Source: Chloroflexota bacterium (GTDB lineage: Bacteria; Chloroflexota; Limnocylindria; Limnocylindrales; CSP1-4). Taken from it: a stretch of 51,382 bases of DNA. The DNA is taken from the NCBI GenBank assembly GCA_017853275.1, contig JAFMJV010000019.1:1-51382 (forward strand), in the 5' to 3' direction. Made by a program: the position numbers and the translations under genes. The notes under the pieces were generated by a model. It was not told the DNA's origin and did not search any database. It was given only the letters and a program-made list of their open reading frames with translations. Numbering within the stretch: position 1 is the stretch's first letter; each line of letters starts with the position of its first letter. Positions 33,476 through 41,986 of the stretch are shown piece after piece.

Positions 33476-33616
33476 TCAGCGGTCCTCGTGCCGGGGTCGC
33501 CGCGACCGCGGCTCCGACCGGGGAACCGCCGGCGTCCAGCTGCATCCACGGACGGCAGGAGCAGCCGGGCAGGATCCCGTGGCCGCTCCGCCGGCCGGAT
33601 CGACCGACCGAGGCAT
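33476..33616 (-). other. Possible 46-codon leaderless leader ORF upstream of glmM
   Basis: An ATG at 33616 sits seven bases after a TGGTAGACT extended -10 box (33632-33624). Its frame has 46 codons and ends in TGA at 33476, one base before the proposed glmM TTG start. The peptide is Pro/Arg/Ala-rich with no recognisable domain, so it may only serve for translational coupling, or may not be translated at all. Confidence 0.35.
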
Positions 33617-33623
33617 CCGCGGG

Positions 33624-33632
33624 AGTCTACCA
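33624..33632 (-). promoter_or_regulatory. Extended -10 promoter for glmM
   Basis: TGGTAGACT has the TGn extension plus a good -10 hexamer. No clear -35 box is seen. It lies between the TPR-like gene and glmM. Confidence 0.45.
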
Positions 33633-33657
33633 GCGGAGGCGCGCGTCCCGGGGCGGA

Positions 33658-34068
33658 TCAGGCCCCTGTGCCGGGGGGCTCGTCCGCGTCGCGCGGGAGG
33701 CGCTCGAGGATCGCCGCGCGCTCGTCCGCCCGGGCGACCCATCCGCGGCGACGATAGATCCGCTCCATCACCCGGTGGGCGGCGGCATCGCCCGGGGCGA
33801 TGCGCACGGCGCGCGCCACCGCGTCCAGCGCGGCGTCATGCCGGCCGCTCCCCTCCCAGGCGAGCGCCGCGGCGAGGTAGGCCTCCACGGCCGCTGCGGA
33901 TGCTCCCTGGCGCTCCCGGTCGTGTCCGATCCAGAGGAGCTCCTCGGGCTCCTCCTGACCCGTCAGCGGGTCCACACGGATGACCGGCACGGCCTTCTCC
34001 GCGGGCGTTTCCGGACGCGCGCCCCGCCGGAAGCGGTCGCGGAACCCGTGATGCTCGGAGGAGGACAT
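33658..34068 (-). CDS. Small TPR-like protein of unknown function
   Basis: The 136-residue protein has a charged N-terminal segment with PVIRVDPLTGQEEPEELLW. It continues with an alpha-helical part that looks like one and a half TPR repeats: AVEAYLAAALAWEGSGRHDA then AVARAVRIAPGDAAAHRVM. Such repeats bind other proteins; the partner is unknown. I chose the ATG at 34068 (MSSSEHH); an in-frame ATG at 34119 would lie in the terminator hairpin stem region. No clear ribosome site is visible. The gene lies downstream of the ribosomal terminator. Confidence 0.65.
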   Translation of the reverse strand: MSSSEHHGFRDRFRRGARPETPAEKAVPVIRVDPLTGQEEPEELLWIGHDRERQGASAAAVEAYLAAALAWEGSGRHDAALDAVARAVRIAPGDAAAHRVMERIYRRRGWVARADERAAILERLPRDADEPPGTGA

Positions 34069-34085
34069 CGTGCGGTGGAACGGAC

Positions 34086-34116
34086 GAGGCGCCGGGCCTT
34101 GCGGTCCCGGCGCCTC
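34086..34116 (-). terminator. Terminator hairpin at the end of the ribosomal supercluster
   Basis: GAGGCGCCGGG at 34086-34096 pairs exactly with 34106-34116 around a 9-nt loop. It starts seven bases after the rpsI stop. A long GC stem without a T tract is common in such GC-rich genomes. Confidence 0.65.
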
Positions 34117-34122
34117 CATCGA

Positions 34123-34521
34123 TCAGCGCTTCGTGTACTGCGGCGCCTTGCGGGCCCGCTTGAGTCCGTACTTCTTCCGCTCCTTCATCCGCGGATCGCG
34201 GGTGAGAAGCCCGGCCTGGCGGAGCGGCAGACGCGCACCCTCCGGGTCCGACTCGAGGAGCGCGCGGGCGATGCCGTGCCGGATCGCGCCGGCCTGGCCC
34301 TGGCTTCCGCCGCCCTCGACCTTGATCATCGCGTTGTAGCGGCCCTCGGTCCCGGTGACGCGGAAGGGCATCATCAGGTCGCCGAAGTCGACGGCGTTGC
34401 CGAAGTGCGCCTCGAGCGAGCGGCCGTTCACGACGACCTCGCCCTCACCCGGGATGAGGCGGACGCGGGCGACCGCCGTCTTCCGGCGGCCGGTCCCCTG
34501 GTAGAACGCGGCGGTGCTCAC
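34123..34521 (-). CDS. rpsI: 30S ribosomal protein S9
   Basis: S9 contacts the P-site tRNA through its C-terminal tail. The 132-residue protein has [16 protein letters not shown] at the start, [19 protein letters not shown] in the middle, and ends [17 protein letters not shown], the usual tRNA-contacting tail. The GTG start overlaps the rplM stop. It is the last gene before the terminator hairpin. Confidence 0.97.
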   Translation of the reverse strand: MSTAAFYQGTGRRKTAVARVRLIPGEGEVVVNGRSLEAHFGNAVDFGDLMMPFRVTGTEGRYNAMIKVEGGGSQGQAGAIRHGIARALLESDPEGARLPLRQAGLLTRDPRMKERKKYGLKRARKAPQYTKR

Positions 34522-34961
34522 TCGGCATCAGCTCCCGGCAGCGGCTGCGGCCGCTGCGCATCGTGCGGGTGCGAGGCCCCCGCGTAGACCTTCAGCTTGC
34601 GCAGCTGCTGGACGCCCAGCTTGTTCCGCGGCAGCATCCCCTTGACGGCGCGGCGGATGACCTCCTCCGGCCGGCGAGCGAGAAGCTCCCCGAGGGTCTC
34701 CGAGCGGAAGCCGCCCGGATACCCGCTGTGGCGGGCGTAGAACTTGTCTTCCATCTTGCCCGGGCCCACCTTGATCTTCGCCGCGTTGACGACGATCACG
34801 TGGTCCCCGGTGTCGATGTGCGTGGCGTACGTGGGCTTGTGCTTGCCCTCGAGAAGGCGGGCGACCCGGGACGCGACCCGGCCGAGCGTTTCGCCGTCGG
34901 CGTCGACGACGAACCACTGGCGCTCGATCTCCGATGCCCGCGGCGTGTAGGTCCTCGTCAT
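34518..34961 (-). CDS. rplM: 50S ribosomal protein L13
   Basis: L13 is an early assembly protein of the 50S subunit. The 147-residue protein has [18 protein letters not shown] and [22 protein letters not shown], typical of the family, and [13 protein letters not shown] followed by [14 protein letters not shown]. The ATG at 34961 overlaps the truA stop, and its own stop overlaps the rpsI GTG. The rplM-rpsI pair following truA is a common order. Confidence 0.97.
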   Translation of the reverse strand: MTRTYTPRASEIERQWFVVDADGETLGRVASRVARLLEGKHKPTYATHIDTGDHVIVVNAAKIKVGPGKMEDKFYARHSGYPGGFRSETLGELLARRPEEVIRRAVKGMLPRNKLGVQQLRKLKVYAGASHPHDAQRPQPLPGADAE

Positions 34962-35758
34962 CCTCTTCCTGTCCCTGTCGGTTCCCGCCTGAGGATCACC
35001 TTCCGCAGGGTCAGACCCTGGGGAGGGGCGATCGCCCCGGCGAAGGCTCGACCCGGAGACCGCAGCGCGGCCTCGAGGTCCTCGGTCGTCGCCTCTCCCC
35101 TCCCGATACGGAGGAGCGCAGCCACGATGCTTCGCACCATCTGGCGCAGGAACGAGTCTCCGACCACGTCGATCGTGATCGTCCGGCCCCTCCTGCGGAC
35201 CCGGACCGCGTAGACGGTCCGGATCGGTTGTCTCTCCCGTCCCCCGAAGGCCGAGAAATCGTGGCGACCGACGAAGACCTGTGCGGCCTTCTCCATCGCC
35301 TCGGCATCCAGCACCTCGCGGCATCCGAGCGCATAGCGCTCGCGGAGCGGGCTCCGGGGCCCGTTCCAGATCGTGTACCGGTACTCCCTGCGGATCGCCC
35401 GGTAGCGCGGCTGATAGCCGTCCGGCACCTTCCCGATGATCTCGACCGAGAGATCGTGCGGCAGGACCGCCACGATCGACCGTTCGAGCTCGGCCACCCG
35501 GGTCTCCCGTGGCCAGCTGAATGCGATCAGCTGCCCGAGGGCGTGGACCCCGGCGTCCGTTCTTCCCGCCCCGTCGATCCGGATCCGGTCCCCTCCGCCG
35601 ATGAGCGCAAGGGCCGCCTCCAGCTCTCCCTGGACGGTCCGGCGTCCGGGCTGAGCCTGGAAGCCGGCGAAGTCGGTGCCGTCATATTCCACCCGGGCGA
35701 GGTATCGCCCCGGCCCACCCTCTCGGGTGGTTCTGCCCGGTGACCCGTCCCGGCTCAC
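34958..35758 (-). CDS. truA: tRNA pseudouridine(38-40) synthase TruA
   Basis: TruA makes pseudouridine at positions 38-40 in the anticodon arm. The 266-residue protein has EYDGTDFAGFQAQPGRRTVQ near the start, the catalytic Asp in DGAGRTDAGVHALGQ, and YRYTIWNG with VGRHDFSAFG. FLRQMVRSIVAALLRIG follows. I chose the GTG at 35758, 22 bp after the rplQ stop; the ribosome site is weak. Its stop overlaps the rplM ATG. Confidence 0.94.
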   Translation of the reverse strand: MSRDGSPGRTTREGGPGRYLARVEYDGTDFAGFQAQPGRRTVQGELEAALALIGGGDRIRIDGAGRTDAGVHALGQLIAFSWPRETRVAELERSIVAVLPHDLSVEIIGKVPDGYQPRYRAIRREYRYTIWNGPRSPLRERYALGCREVLDAEAMEKAAQVFVGRHDFSAFGGRERQPIRTVYAVRVRRRGRTITIDVVGDSFLRQMVRSIVAALLRIGRGEATTEDLEAALRSPGRAFAGAIAPPQGLTLRKVILRREPTGTGRG

Positions 35759-35780
35759 GCCGGGCCCGATCACCGACCGC

Positions 35781-36134
35781 TCAGACGAGCTCGAGCTGGA
35801 CGATGGGCGCCGCATCCCCGGCCCGATTGCCGATGTGGATGACCCGGGTGTACCCCGAGCTGCGGTCCCCATACTTGGGCGCGATCTCGTTGATCAGCTT
35901 GTCGATGACGAGCGGCTCGTCCGGAAGCTCGGCGATGATGCGCCGGCGGGACGCGAGCGTCCCCTGCTTCGCGAGCGTGATCATCCGCTCGACCTGGCCC
36001 CGGACCTCCTTGGCGCGCGCCTCGGTGGTACGGATCTGCTCGTAGCGGAGGACCGCGACGATCAGGCTGCGGTAGAGGGCCTTGCGCGGTCCGGTCTTCC
36101 GGCCGAGCTTACGCCCGTCGATGCCATGGGCCAT
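35781..36134 (-). CDS. rplQ: 50S ribosomal protein L17
   Basis: L17 lies near the peptide exit tunnel. The 117-residue protein begins with RKLGRKTGPRKALYRSL, the family signature, and has QIRTTEARAKEVRGQVERMI and the conserved closing strand GDAAPIVQLELV. It follows rpoA by three bases, the usual alpha-operon order. Confidence 0.97.
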   Translation of the reverse strand: MAHGIDGRKLGRKTGPRKALYRSLIVAVLRYEQIRTTEARAKEVRGQVERMITLAKQGTLASRRRIIAELPDEPLVIDKLINEIAPKYGDRSSGYTRVIHIGNRAGDAAPIVQLELV

Positions 36135-36137
36135 CGC

Positions 36138-37142
36138 TCACTCCTCCCCGTCGTCCGCGTCGTCGTCCGAGTCGTCCAGCGCGGCGTCCGAAGCGCCGGC
36201 GGAGCCGGCCTCCTCGGGGCCGATCAGGCCGCGCATCCGGAGGCGCTCCTTCATCTCGTCGAGGGACTTCTTGCCGAAGTTCCGCATCCGGAGAAGGTCG
36301 TCATCCGTCAGCTGGAGCAGCTGGCCGACCTTGACGATGTTGTTCCGCTTCAGCGAGTTGTAGGCCCGCATCGGCAGGTCGAGGTCCTCGATCGGCATCT
36401 CGAGCACGGTGGCCGAGATCGCGCCCGCAGCGGTGCCGGTGGCACCGGCGTCCGTGGCCTCGCGGCCGCGGGAGGTGAAGGGCCGGAACTGCTCGACGAG
36501 CATCTCCGCGGCGCGCGAGAGCGCTTCCTCGGGGCTGATCGTCCCGTCCGTCTCGACCTCGATCGTGAGCTTGTCGAAGTTCGTGGTCTGGCCGACCCGG
36601 GTGTTCTCGACCTGGTAGTTCACCCGGCGGACCGGGGTGAAGATCGCGTCCACGGGGATCACGCCGATCGGCGGCTGCTGGTCCGAGCGGTCCGCGGAGA
36701 GATAGCCCACGCCGCGCTCGACGGTGAGGTCCATCTCGACGGTGACGTCGTCCGCATCCAGGGTGAGGATCGGCTGGTCGAGGTTGACGATCTCGACCTC
36801 CGCCGACTCCATGATGTCGGCCGCCGTGACCGGGCCCGCGCCGGACTTGACGAGCTTCAGCTGCACGGGGTGCGCTGCGTAGCTCTTCAGCCGGAGCTTC
36901 TTGATGTTGAGGACGATCTGGGTCACGTCCTCCTTCACGCCCGGGATGCTGCTGAACTCGTGGTAGACGTCGCGGATCTGGATCGACGTCACCGCCGCTC
37001 CCTCCAGGGAGGAAAGCAGCACACGGCGGAGGGCGTTGCCGATGGTGACGCCGTAACCGGCGGCCAGCGGGCTTGCCTCGTACTTGCCGTAGCTCTGCTC
37101 TTCGGCGACGGGCTCGATCTGCGCGTTCTCGATCTCGATCAT
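36138..37142 (-). CDS. rpoA: DNA-directed RNA polymerase subunit alpha
   Basis: The alpha subunit dimerises to start polymerase assembly. The 334-residue protein has an N-terminal assembly domain (GYGVTIGNALRRVLLSSL near residue 29). The C-terminal domain has helix-hairpin-helix features (DLPMRAYNSLKRNNI, MRNFGKKSLDEMKERL) used to contact UP-element DNA and regulators. The C-terminus is acidic, with DDSDDDADDGEE. Start and length fit the family; it lies between rpsD and rplQ. Confidence 0.97.
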   Translation of the reverse strand: MIEIENAQIEPVAEEQSYGKYEASPLAAGYGVTIGNALRRVLLSSLEGAAVTSIQIRDVYHEFSSIPGVKEDVTQIVLNIKKLRLKSYAAHPVQLKLVKSGAGPVTAADIMESAEVEIVNLDQPILTLDADDVTVEMDLTVERGVGYLSADRSDQQPPIGVIPVDAIFTPVRRVNYQVENTRVGQTTNFDKLTIEVETDGTISPEEALSRAAEMLVEQFRPFTSRGREATDAGATGTAAGAISATVLEMPIEDLDLPMRAYNSLKRNNIVKVGQLLQLTDDDLLRMRNFGKKSLDEMKERLRMRGLIGPEEAGSAGASDAALDDSDDDADDGEE

Positions 37143-37152
37143 GAGAGGACGA

Positions 37153-37779
37153 TCACCTCGAGTAGTACTCGACGACGAGCTGCTCGTTGATCTCGGCCGG
37201 CATCTGATCGCGCCGCGGGAGGGCGGTCACCGAGCCGGCGAGCTTCTCCACGTCCACGCTGACCCAGTCGGGCCGGGGAGCGGAGCGGAGCGTCTCCTTC
37301 GCCGTCTTGAAGTACTCGCTCTTGCGGCTGACCTCGCGCACCTCGACCCGGTCGCCTTCGCGGACCTGGATCGACGGAACGGTCACCGCGCGGCCATTGA
37401 CCGCGAAGTGGCCGTGGCTGACGAGCTGGCGCGCCTGGGCGCGGCTCGTGGCGAAGCCCATCCGGAAGACGACGTTGTCCAGCCGCGTCTCGAGGAGGCG
37501 GAGGAGGTTCTCACCGGTCACGCCGGGCCGCGCCTCGGCGACGTCGAAGTAGCGCCGGAACTGGCGCTCGAGGACGTGGTAGACGCGGCGCACCTTCTGC
37601 TTCTCGCGAAGCTGCGTGCCGTAGTCCGACATCTTGCGACGTCGCACGCCGTGCTGGCCGGGCGGGGTGGCCCGGCGCTCGAAGGAGCACTTCTTGGTGT
37701 AGCAGCGCGACCCCTTGAGGAAGAGCTTCATGCCCTCCCGGCGGCAGAGTCGGCAGACGGGTCCGTTGTAGCGTGCCAT
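37153..37779 (-). CDS. rpsD: 30S ribosomal protein S4
   Basis: S4 nucleates 30S assembly and in many bacteria represses its own operon. The 208-residue protein begins [18 protein letters not shown] with a CxxC pair. [21 protein letters not shown] follows and completes a likely zinc site, and the S4 RNA-binding domain ([20 protein letters not shown]) covers the second half. This is the zinc-binding form of S4. Confidence 0.97.
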   Translation of the reverse strand: MARYNGPVCRLCRREGMKLFLKGSRCYTKKCSFERRATPPGQHGVRRRKMSDYGTQLREKQKVRRVYHVLERQFRRYFDVAEARPGVTGENLLRLLETRLDNVVFRMGFATSRAQARQLVSHGHFAVNGRAVTVPSIQVREGDRVEVREVSRKSEYFKTAKETLRSAPRPDWVSVDVEKLAGSVTALPRRDQMPAEINEQLVVEYYSR

Positions 37780-37788
37780 CGTCCTGTC

Positions 37789-38184
37789 CTAGACCCGGCG
37801 CCGCTTCGGCGGGCGGCAGCCGTTATGCGGGATGGGGGTGACGTCCGTGATCGCCGTCACCTCGAGGCCGGCAGCCTGGAGCGAGCGGATCGCCTGCTCC
37901 CGACCGGCCCCGGGGCCCTTCACGAAGACCTCGACCTGGCGCATGCCGTGCTCCATGGCCCGCTTGGCGGCGCCATCGGCGGAGAGGGCGGCGGCGTACG
38001 GGGTGCTCTTGCGGGAGCCCTTGAAGCCGGCCAGCCCGGCGCTGCCCCAGGCCACCGTGGCCCCGGTGGGGTCGGTGATCGTGACGATCGTGTTGTTGAA
38101 CGTCGCCTGGATGTGGACGTGCCCGACCGGGACGTGCTTCCGTTCCCGGCGCCGCACCTTCACAGCGCGCTTGCGTTCCGCCAT
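37789..38184 (-). CDS. rpsK: 30S ribosomal protein S11
   Basis: S11 lies on the platform of the 30S subunit near the mRNA exit. The 131-residue protein shows [37 protein letters not shown] and the closing [16 protein letters not shown], all family hallmarks. It sits between rpsM and rpsD. The 81-bp gap upstream (38185-38265) holds no gene and no clear structure. Confidence 0.97.
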   Translation of the reverse strand: MAERKRAVKVRRRERKHVPVGHVHIQATFNNTIVTITDPTGATVAWGSAGLAGFKGSRKSTPYAAALSADGAAKRAMEHGMRQVEVFVKGPGAGREQAIRSLQAAGLEVTAITDVTPIPHNGCRPPKRRRV

Positions 38185-38265
38185 GCCGGCTTCCCTGCTC
38201 CTGTCTCTCGACCCGGCGCAGCGCTCCCGTGAGGGGCGCCCGCCCGGTGGTGGGTGGTCTGTCTG

Positions 38266-38637
38266 CTACTTCTTCTTCTTCGCGCCGACGGTCTTCTTGA
38301 CCCCGCGGCGCGTTCGCGCGTTCGTCTTCGTCCGCTGGCCACGGGCCGGGAGGTTCCGGCGATGCCGGAGGCCCCGGTACGAGCCGATCTCCTGGAGGCG
38401 CTTGATGTTCAGCGCGACCTCGCGCCGGAGATCGCCTTCCACCTTGTACCGGCGGTCGACGAGCTCGCGCAGCCGCGAGACCTGCTCCTCCGTCAGATCA
38501 CGCACCCGGGTGTCCGGGTTGATGTTCGTCTGGGCGAGGATCTTCTGGCTGGTCGGCAGACCGATGCCGAAGATGTAGGTGAGGGCGACCTCGACGCGCT
38601 TCTCGCGCGGGATGTCGACGCCCGCGATCCGTGCCAC
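38266..38637 (-). CDS. rpsM: 30S ribosomal protein S13
   Basis: S13 contacts the 50S subunit and P-site tRNA at the head of the 30S. The 123-residue protein begins [19 protein letters not shown] and has [15 protein letters not shown] and [20 protein letters not shown]. The Lys-rich tail ([10 protein letters not shown]) is typical. The GTG at 38637 has AGGAGG at good spacing; upstream in-frame codons belong to rpmJ. Confidence 0.97.
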   Translation of the reverse strand: MARIAGVDIPREKRVEVALTYIFGIGLPTSQKILAQTNINPDTRVRDLTEEQVSRLRELVDRRYKVEGDLRREVALNIKRLQEIGSYRGLRHRRNLPARGQRTKTNARTRRGVKKTVGAKKKK

Positions 38638-38645
38638 CGCTCCTC

Positions 38646-38759
38646 CTAGCCCTGGCGCTGCTTGTGCTTGGGATTGGTGCAGATCACCATCACCGTGCCG
38701 TGCCGGCGGATGATCTTGCACCGCTCGCAGCGCGACTTGACCGATGCCGAGACCTTCAC
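38646..38759 (-). CDS. rpmJ: 50S ribosomal protein L36, zinc-binding form
   Basis: This 37-residue protein is too short for most ORF lists. It reads [20 protein letters not shown] at the start and continues with [15 protein letters not shown]. Cys at 11, 14 and 27 and His at 32 form the C+ zinc site. The GTG at 38759 has a GGAG a few bases upstream. It lies between infA and rpsM, its usual place. Confidence 0.96.
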   Translation of the reverse strand: MKVSASVKSRCERCKIIRRHGTVMVICTNPKHKQRQG

Positions 38760-38769
38760 GATCGCTCCA

Positions 38770-38988
38770 TCACTTGAGTCGGTAGGTGATCCGGCCGCGC
38801 GTGAGGTCGTAGGGCGACAGCTCCACGCGGACCTTGTCTCCGGGAAGGATGCGGATGAAGTTCATCCGCAGCTTGCCGCTGATGTGGGCGAGGACCCGAT
38901 GCTTGTTCTCGAGCTCGATCGCGAACATGGCGTTCGGCAACGGCTCGATGACCGTTCCCTCGACCTCGATCGCATCCTTCTTCCCCAC
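38770..38988 (-). CDS. infA: Translation initiation factor IF-1
   Basis: IF-1 binds the A site of the 30S subunit during initiation. The 72-residue OB-fold protein has [42 protein letters not shown] and the ending [15 protein letters not shown]. The GTG start is unusual for the gene but the reading frame is clear. A promoter about 120 bp upstream drives it. Confidence 0.97.
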   Translation of the reverse strand: MGKKDAIEVEGTVIEPLPNAMFAIELENKHRVLAHISGKLRMNFIRILPGDKVRVELSPYDLTRGRITYRLK

Positions 38989-39074
38989 AGGCGGGCGTCA
39001 GCTCCTTCTTCCGCGACCTGCACGGACCGCATCCCACCCCGAGAGGTGGAGCGCCCGGCCGGGGCGGCAATCAA

Positions 39075-39093
39075 CGCCGGGCAGCACCCGGCG
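39075..39093 (-). promoter_or_regulatory. Hairpin in the infA leader
   Basis: CGCCGGG at 39075-39081 pairs exactly with 39087-39093 around five bases. It is about 12 nt downstream of the predicted start point. It could attenuate or stabilise the infA transcript, or act as a terminator for the upstream cluster. Confidence 0.4.
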
Positions 39094-39104
39094 CACGAAA
39101 GCGG

Positions 39105-39134
39105 AGTGTACCAGAGAGTCCCCGATCACGGCAA
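39105..39134 (-). promoter_or_regulatory. Internal promoter upstream of infA
   Basis: TTGCCG at 39134-39129 and TACACT at 39110-39105 are 18 bp apart, with a TGG extension before the -10 box. The -35 box overlaps the last codons of map. The resulting leader is about 110 nt and contains the hairpin at 39075-39093. Confidence 0.6.
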
Positions 39135-39968
39135 CCCCTGACTTGCCGGGGGCCGGCGATCAGGGAGAGCACGCTCCACGGCGGGCGTCCGCTCGCTGAC
39201 CGTGAGGATCCTCGGCCCATCCGCGGTGATCGCGATCGAGTGCTCCCACTGGACCGCGAAGGCACCGTCCACCGTCTCCACGGTCCAGCCATCCGGCCGG
39301 ATCCGGACCTCGTGGCCCCCGAGCGTGAACATCGGCTCGATCGCGAGACAGAGCCCCACCTCGATCCGCCGGCCCTTGCTCCCGGTGCGGTAGTTCGTCA
39401 CCTGGGGCTCCTCGTGCATCTCGTTGCCGATCCCGTGACCGACGAAGGCCCGCACGACACCGAAGCCGTGGGCGAGGGCGACATCCTCGATCGCCGCGGA
39501 GATATCCCCGAGATAGGCACCCGGCACGGCAGCGGCGATCCCGGCGAGCATCGCGTCGCGCGTCGCCTCCACGAGCAGGCGGGTCCGCGGCGGGACCTCG
39601 CCCACGATCCAGGTCCGCGCACCGTCCCCGTGCCAACCGTCCACGATGGCACCCGTGTCCACGGAGACGATCTGACCTTCGCCGATGCGGCGCTTGCCCG
39701 GGACACCGTGGACGACCTCTTCGTCCACTGCGATGCAGGTCGCGTGGCGGTAGTCGGAGACGTGGCCCGGCACGCCGATGAAGGAGGGTGTGGCGCCGGC
39801 CCGGCGGATCGCCTCGTGGGCCACGGCATCGAGCTCTGCGGTCGTCACCCCGGGGGCGATCGCCTCGCCGACGGCGGCGAGGGCATCCGCCACGACCCGG
39901 CCGGCGACGGCCATCTTCTCGATCTGCGCGGCGCTCTTCAGGACGACCCGCCGGTCGCGGAAGCCCAT
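39126..39968 (-). CDS. map: Methionine aminopeptidase, type I
   Basis: Map removes the initiator Met from new proteins. The 280-residue protein has LKSAAQIEKMAVAGRVVADAL at the start and the metal-binding residues in SVDTGAIVDGWHGDGA, FVGHGIGNEMHEEPQV, and FTLGGHEVRIRPDGWTVETV, then VQWEHSIAIT. The C-terminus extends about 25 residues past the usual end, with an Arg/Pro-rich tail. It sits between adk and infA. The infA promoter overlaps its 3' end. Confidence 0.95.
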   Translation of the reverse strand: MGFRDRRVVLKSAAQIEKMAVAGRVVADALAAVGEAIAPGVTTAELDAVAHEAIRRAGATPSFIGVPGHVSDYRHATCIAVDEEVVHGVPGKRRIGEGQIVSVDTGAIVDGWHGDGARTWIVGEVPPRTRLLVEATRDAMLAGIAAAVPGAYLGDISAAIEDVALAHGFGVVRAFVGHGIGNEMHEEPQVTNYRTGSKGRRIEVGLCLAIEPMFTLGGHEVRIRPDGWTVETVDGAFAVQWEHSIAITADGPRILTVSERTPAVERALPDRRPPASQGLP

Positions 39969-39970
39969 CG

Positions 39971-40687
39971 TCAGGCTCGCGCGCTCCGCCGCTCGACGGC
40001 GCGGACGAGCTCGCGGGTCACCTCGTCGATCGGCTGGTCGCCGGCGATCGTGCACAGGGCACCGGTGCCGTTGTAGTGGTCCACGACCTCGTACATCGGC
40101 GCGAGCTGCTCGCGCAGCCGGGCGCGCACGGTGGCGGGCTTGTCGTCCTCGCGCTCGTGGAGCGCGGTCCCGTCCACATCGCAGCGACCCGCGACCCGGG
40201 GCGGATTGCCACGCGGATGGAAGGAGTGCGATTCGGGGGCTCCGCAGACCTGGCGGCCGCCGAGCCGTGCCACGAGCTCCTCGAGCTCGACGTCGATGTA
40301 GAGGGCCGCCAGGACCGACATCCGGCGCTCGGCACACAGCTCGTCGAGCGCCGCAGCCTGCGCGCGCGTCCGGGGGAACCCGTCGAGGATGATCCCCGCG
40401 GCCGCGTCCGGCTGGGTGAGACGGTCCGCGATGACCTGGACGGTGATCTCGTCCGGAACGAGCGATCCGCGCTCGATGTACGGCCGGACGGAGCGGCCGA
40501 GCGGGCTGTCGTCACGAAGGGCCGCGCGGAAGAGATCGCCCGTGGAGACCGAGGGCAACCCGAGGCGGGCGGCGAGCCGCTGCGACTGGGTCCCCTTCCC
40601 TGCTCCCGGCGCCCCCACCATCACCAGGATCCGAGTCTCGGTGGTCGATCCACCGCGCGGCGCGGTCACCCGCGTCGCATGGGTCAT
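39971..40687 (-). CDS. adk: Adenylate kinase with partly degenerate LID zinc site
   Basis: Adk interconverts AMP, ATP and ADP. The 238-residue protein has the P-loop GAPGAGKGTQSQRLA, the AMP-site STGDLFRAAL, and GIILDGFPRTRAQAAALD. It is the long form with a LID, but the four-ligand LID site is only partly kept: a first Cys (QVCGAP), no second Cys, then GRCDVDG with Cys and Asp. A His nearby may stand in. The N-terminal 15 residues are extra to the family. The ATG overlaps the secY stop. Confidence 0.94.
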   Translation of the reverse strand: MTHATRVTAPRGGSTTETRILVMVGAPGAGKGTQSQRLAARLGLPSVSTGDLFRAALRDDSPLGRSVRPYIERGSLVPDEITVQVIADRLTQPDAAAGIILDGFPRTRAQAAALDELCAERRMSVLAALYIDVELEELVARLGGRQVCGAPESHSFHPRGNPPRVAGRCDVDGTALHEREDDKPATVRARLREQLAPMYEVVDHYNGTGALCTIAGDQPIDEVTRELVRAVERRSARA

Positions 40688-41982
40688 CGGATGAAGCCCT
40701 CGTAGTTCCGCATCATCAGCTGGGCCTCGAGCTGCTTCATCGTCTCCACGACCACGGAGACCACGATGAGCAGCGCCGTACCGCCGAGGCTGAAGGACGC
40801 CACCACCGTTCCCGCGAAGGGGATGGAGATGAGGATCGGGCTCACGGCGACGATGCCCAGGAAGAGCGCGCCCGCGAGGCTGATCCGGTTGACGACCCGC
40901 GCAAGGTAGTCCCGCGTGGGCGCACCGGGCCGGATGCCGGGGATGAACCCGCCGTTCTTGCGCAGGTTGTCCGCCGTCTCATCCGGCTTGAAGGTGAACG
41001 CGGTGTAGAAGTACGTGAAGCCGACCGTGAGCAGGAAGTAGAGGACCACGTAGAGCGGCGCCCGCTGGTCCAGCGTCCCGATGATGAAGTTGCTGATGTC
41101 CTTGATGATCTGGACTTCCGAGTACTGGAAGTAGCTGGCGAGCTGCACCGGGAAGAGCAGGATGCTCACCGCGAAGATGATCGGGATGACACCGGCCTGG
41201 TTGACGCGGAGCGGCAGGAAGGTGGCGCCGCCCTGGTACATCCGCCGGCCGCGGACGCGGCTCGCGTACTGGATCGGGATCCGGCGCTGGCCCTCCTGGA
41301 TGTAGACGATCACCGCGACCGCCACGATGCCGAGCGCCAGGAACGCGATGCCCGCGGCGAGGTCCGGCGAGCGGAGGAAGGTGAGGATCCCGCCCGGGAC
41401 CTGGGCCACGATGCCCGCGAAGATGATGAAGCTGATGCCGTTGCCGATGCCGCGCTCCGTGATCAGCTCGCCGATCCACATGAGGAGGATCGAGCCCGCG
41501 GTCAGCGTCGCGATCTGGGTGAGCGTCTCGAAGCTCGTGAGGTCGAAGTTCGCGATCACCGGGGCGCTGCCGCCCGTGGAGACGGAGAGGATCGCGAGGT
41601 AGCCGTACGCCTGGAGGAGCGCCATCGGCACCGTGAGGTACCGGGTGTACTGGTTGATCTTGTTGCGCCCGTACTCCCCTTCCCGCTGGAGCGCCTGGAG
41701 CCGCGGGACGACCCCGGTCATCAGCTGCATGATGATCGAGGCGTTGATGTAGGGGTTCACGCCGAGGGCGATGATCGAGAAGGTCGACAGCCCGCCGCCC
41801 GAGAAGAGATCGAGGAGCTGCAGGAAGGCCTGCGACCCGATCAGCTGCTCGAGGGCGTCGCGATCGACGCCCGGGACCGGCACGTGCGCCAGCGCCCGGA
41901 CGAGGACGAGCATCCCCAGGACGTAGATGATCCGGCGCCGGATATCCGGCGCACGGAACGCATTGACGAGCGCGTCGAACAC
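40684..41982 (-). CDS. secY: Protein translocase subunit SecY
   Basis: SecY forms the channel of the general secretion pathway. The 432-residue protein has ten membrane segments, the plug and pore region (SGGGLSTFSIIALGVNPYI), and cytosolic loops with VRGRRMYQGGATFLPLR and GIRPGAPTRDYL. It would export the secreted proteins of this window, including the giant adhesin-like one. The GTG start lies four bases past the rplO stop. Confidence 0.97.
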   Translation of the reverse strand: MFDALVNAFRAPDIRRRIIYVLGMLVLVRALAHVPVPGVDRDALEQLIGSQAFLQLLDLFSGGGLSTFSIIALGVNPYINASIIMQLMTGVVPRLQALQREGEYGRNKINQYTRYLTVPMALLQAYGYLAILSVSTGGSAPVIANFDLTSFETLTQIATLTAGSILLMWIGELITERGIGNGISFIIFAGIVAQVPGGILTFLRSPDLAAGIAFLALGIVAVAVIVYIQEGQRRIPIQYASRVRGRRMYQGGATFLPLRVNQAGVIPIIFAVSILLFPVQLASYFQYSEVQIIKDISNFIIGTLDQRAPLYVVLYFLLTVGFTYFYTAFTFKPDETADNLRKNGGFIPGIRPGAPTRDYLARVVNRISLAGALFLGIVAVSPILISIPFAGTVVASFSLGGTALLIVVSVVVETMKQLEAQLMMRNYEGFIR

Positions 41983-41986
41983 GGGA

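Noticed and set aside
33475-33549. GTG at 33549 as the glmM start
   Set aside because: It adds 25 Gly/Arg/Pro-rich residues before the family's usual start, although it cannot be fully excluded.
34069-34119. ATG at 34119 for the TPR-like gene
   Set aside because: The added codons lie across the ribosomal terminator hairpin, so the ATG at 34068 is preferred.
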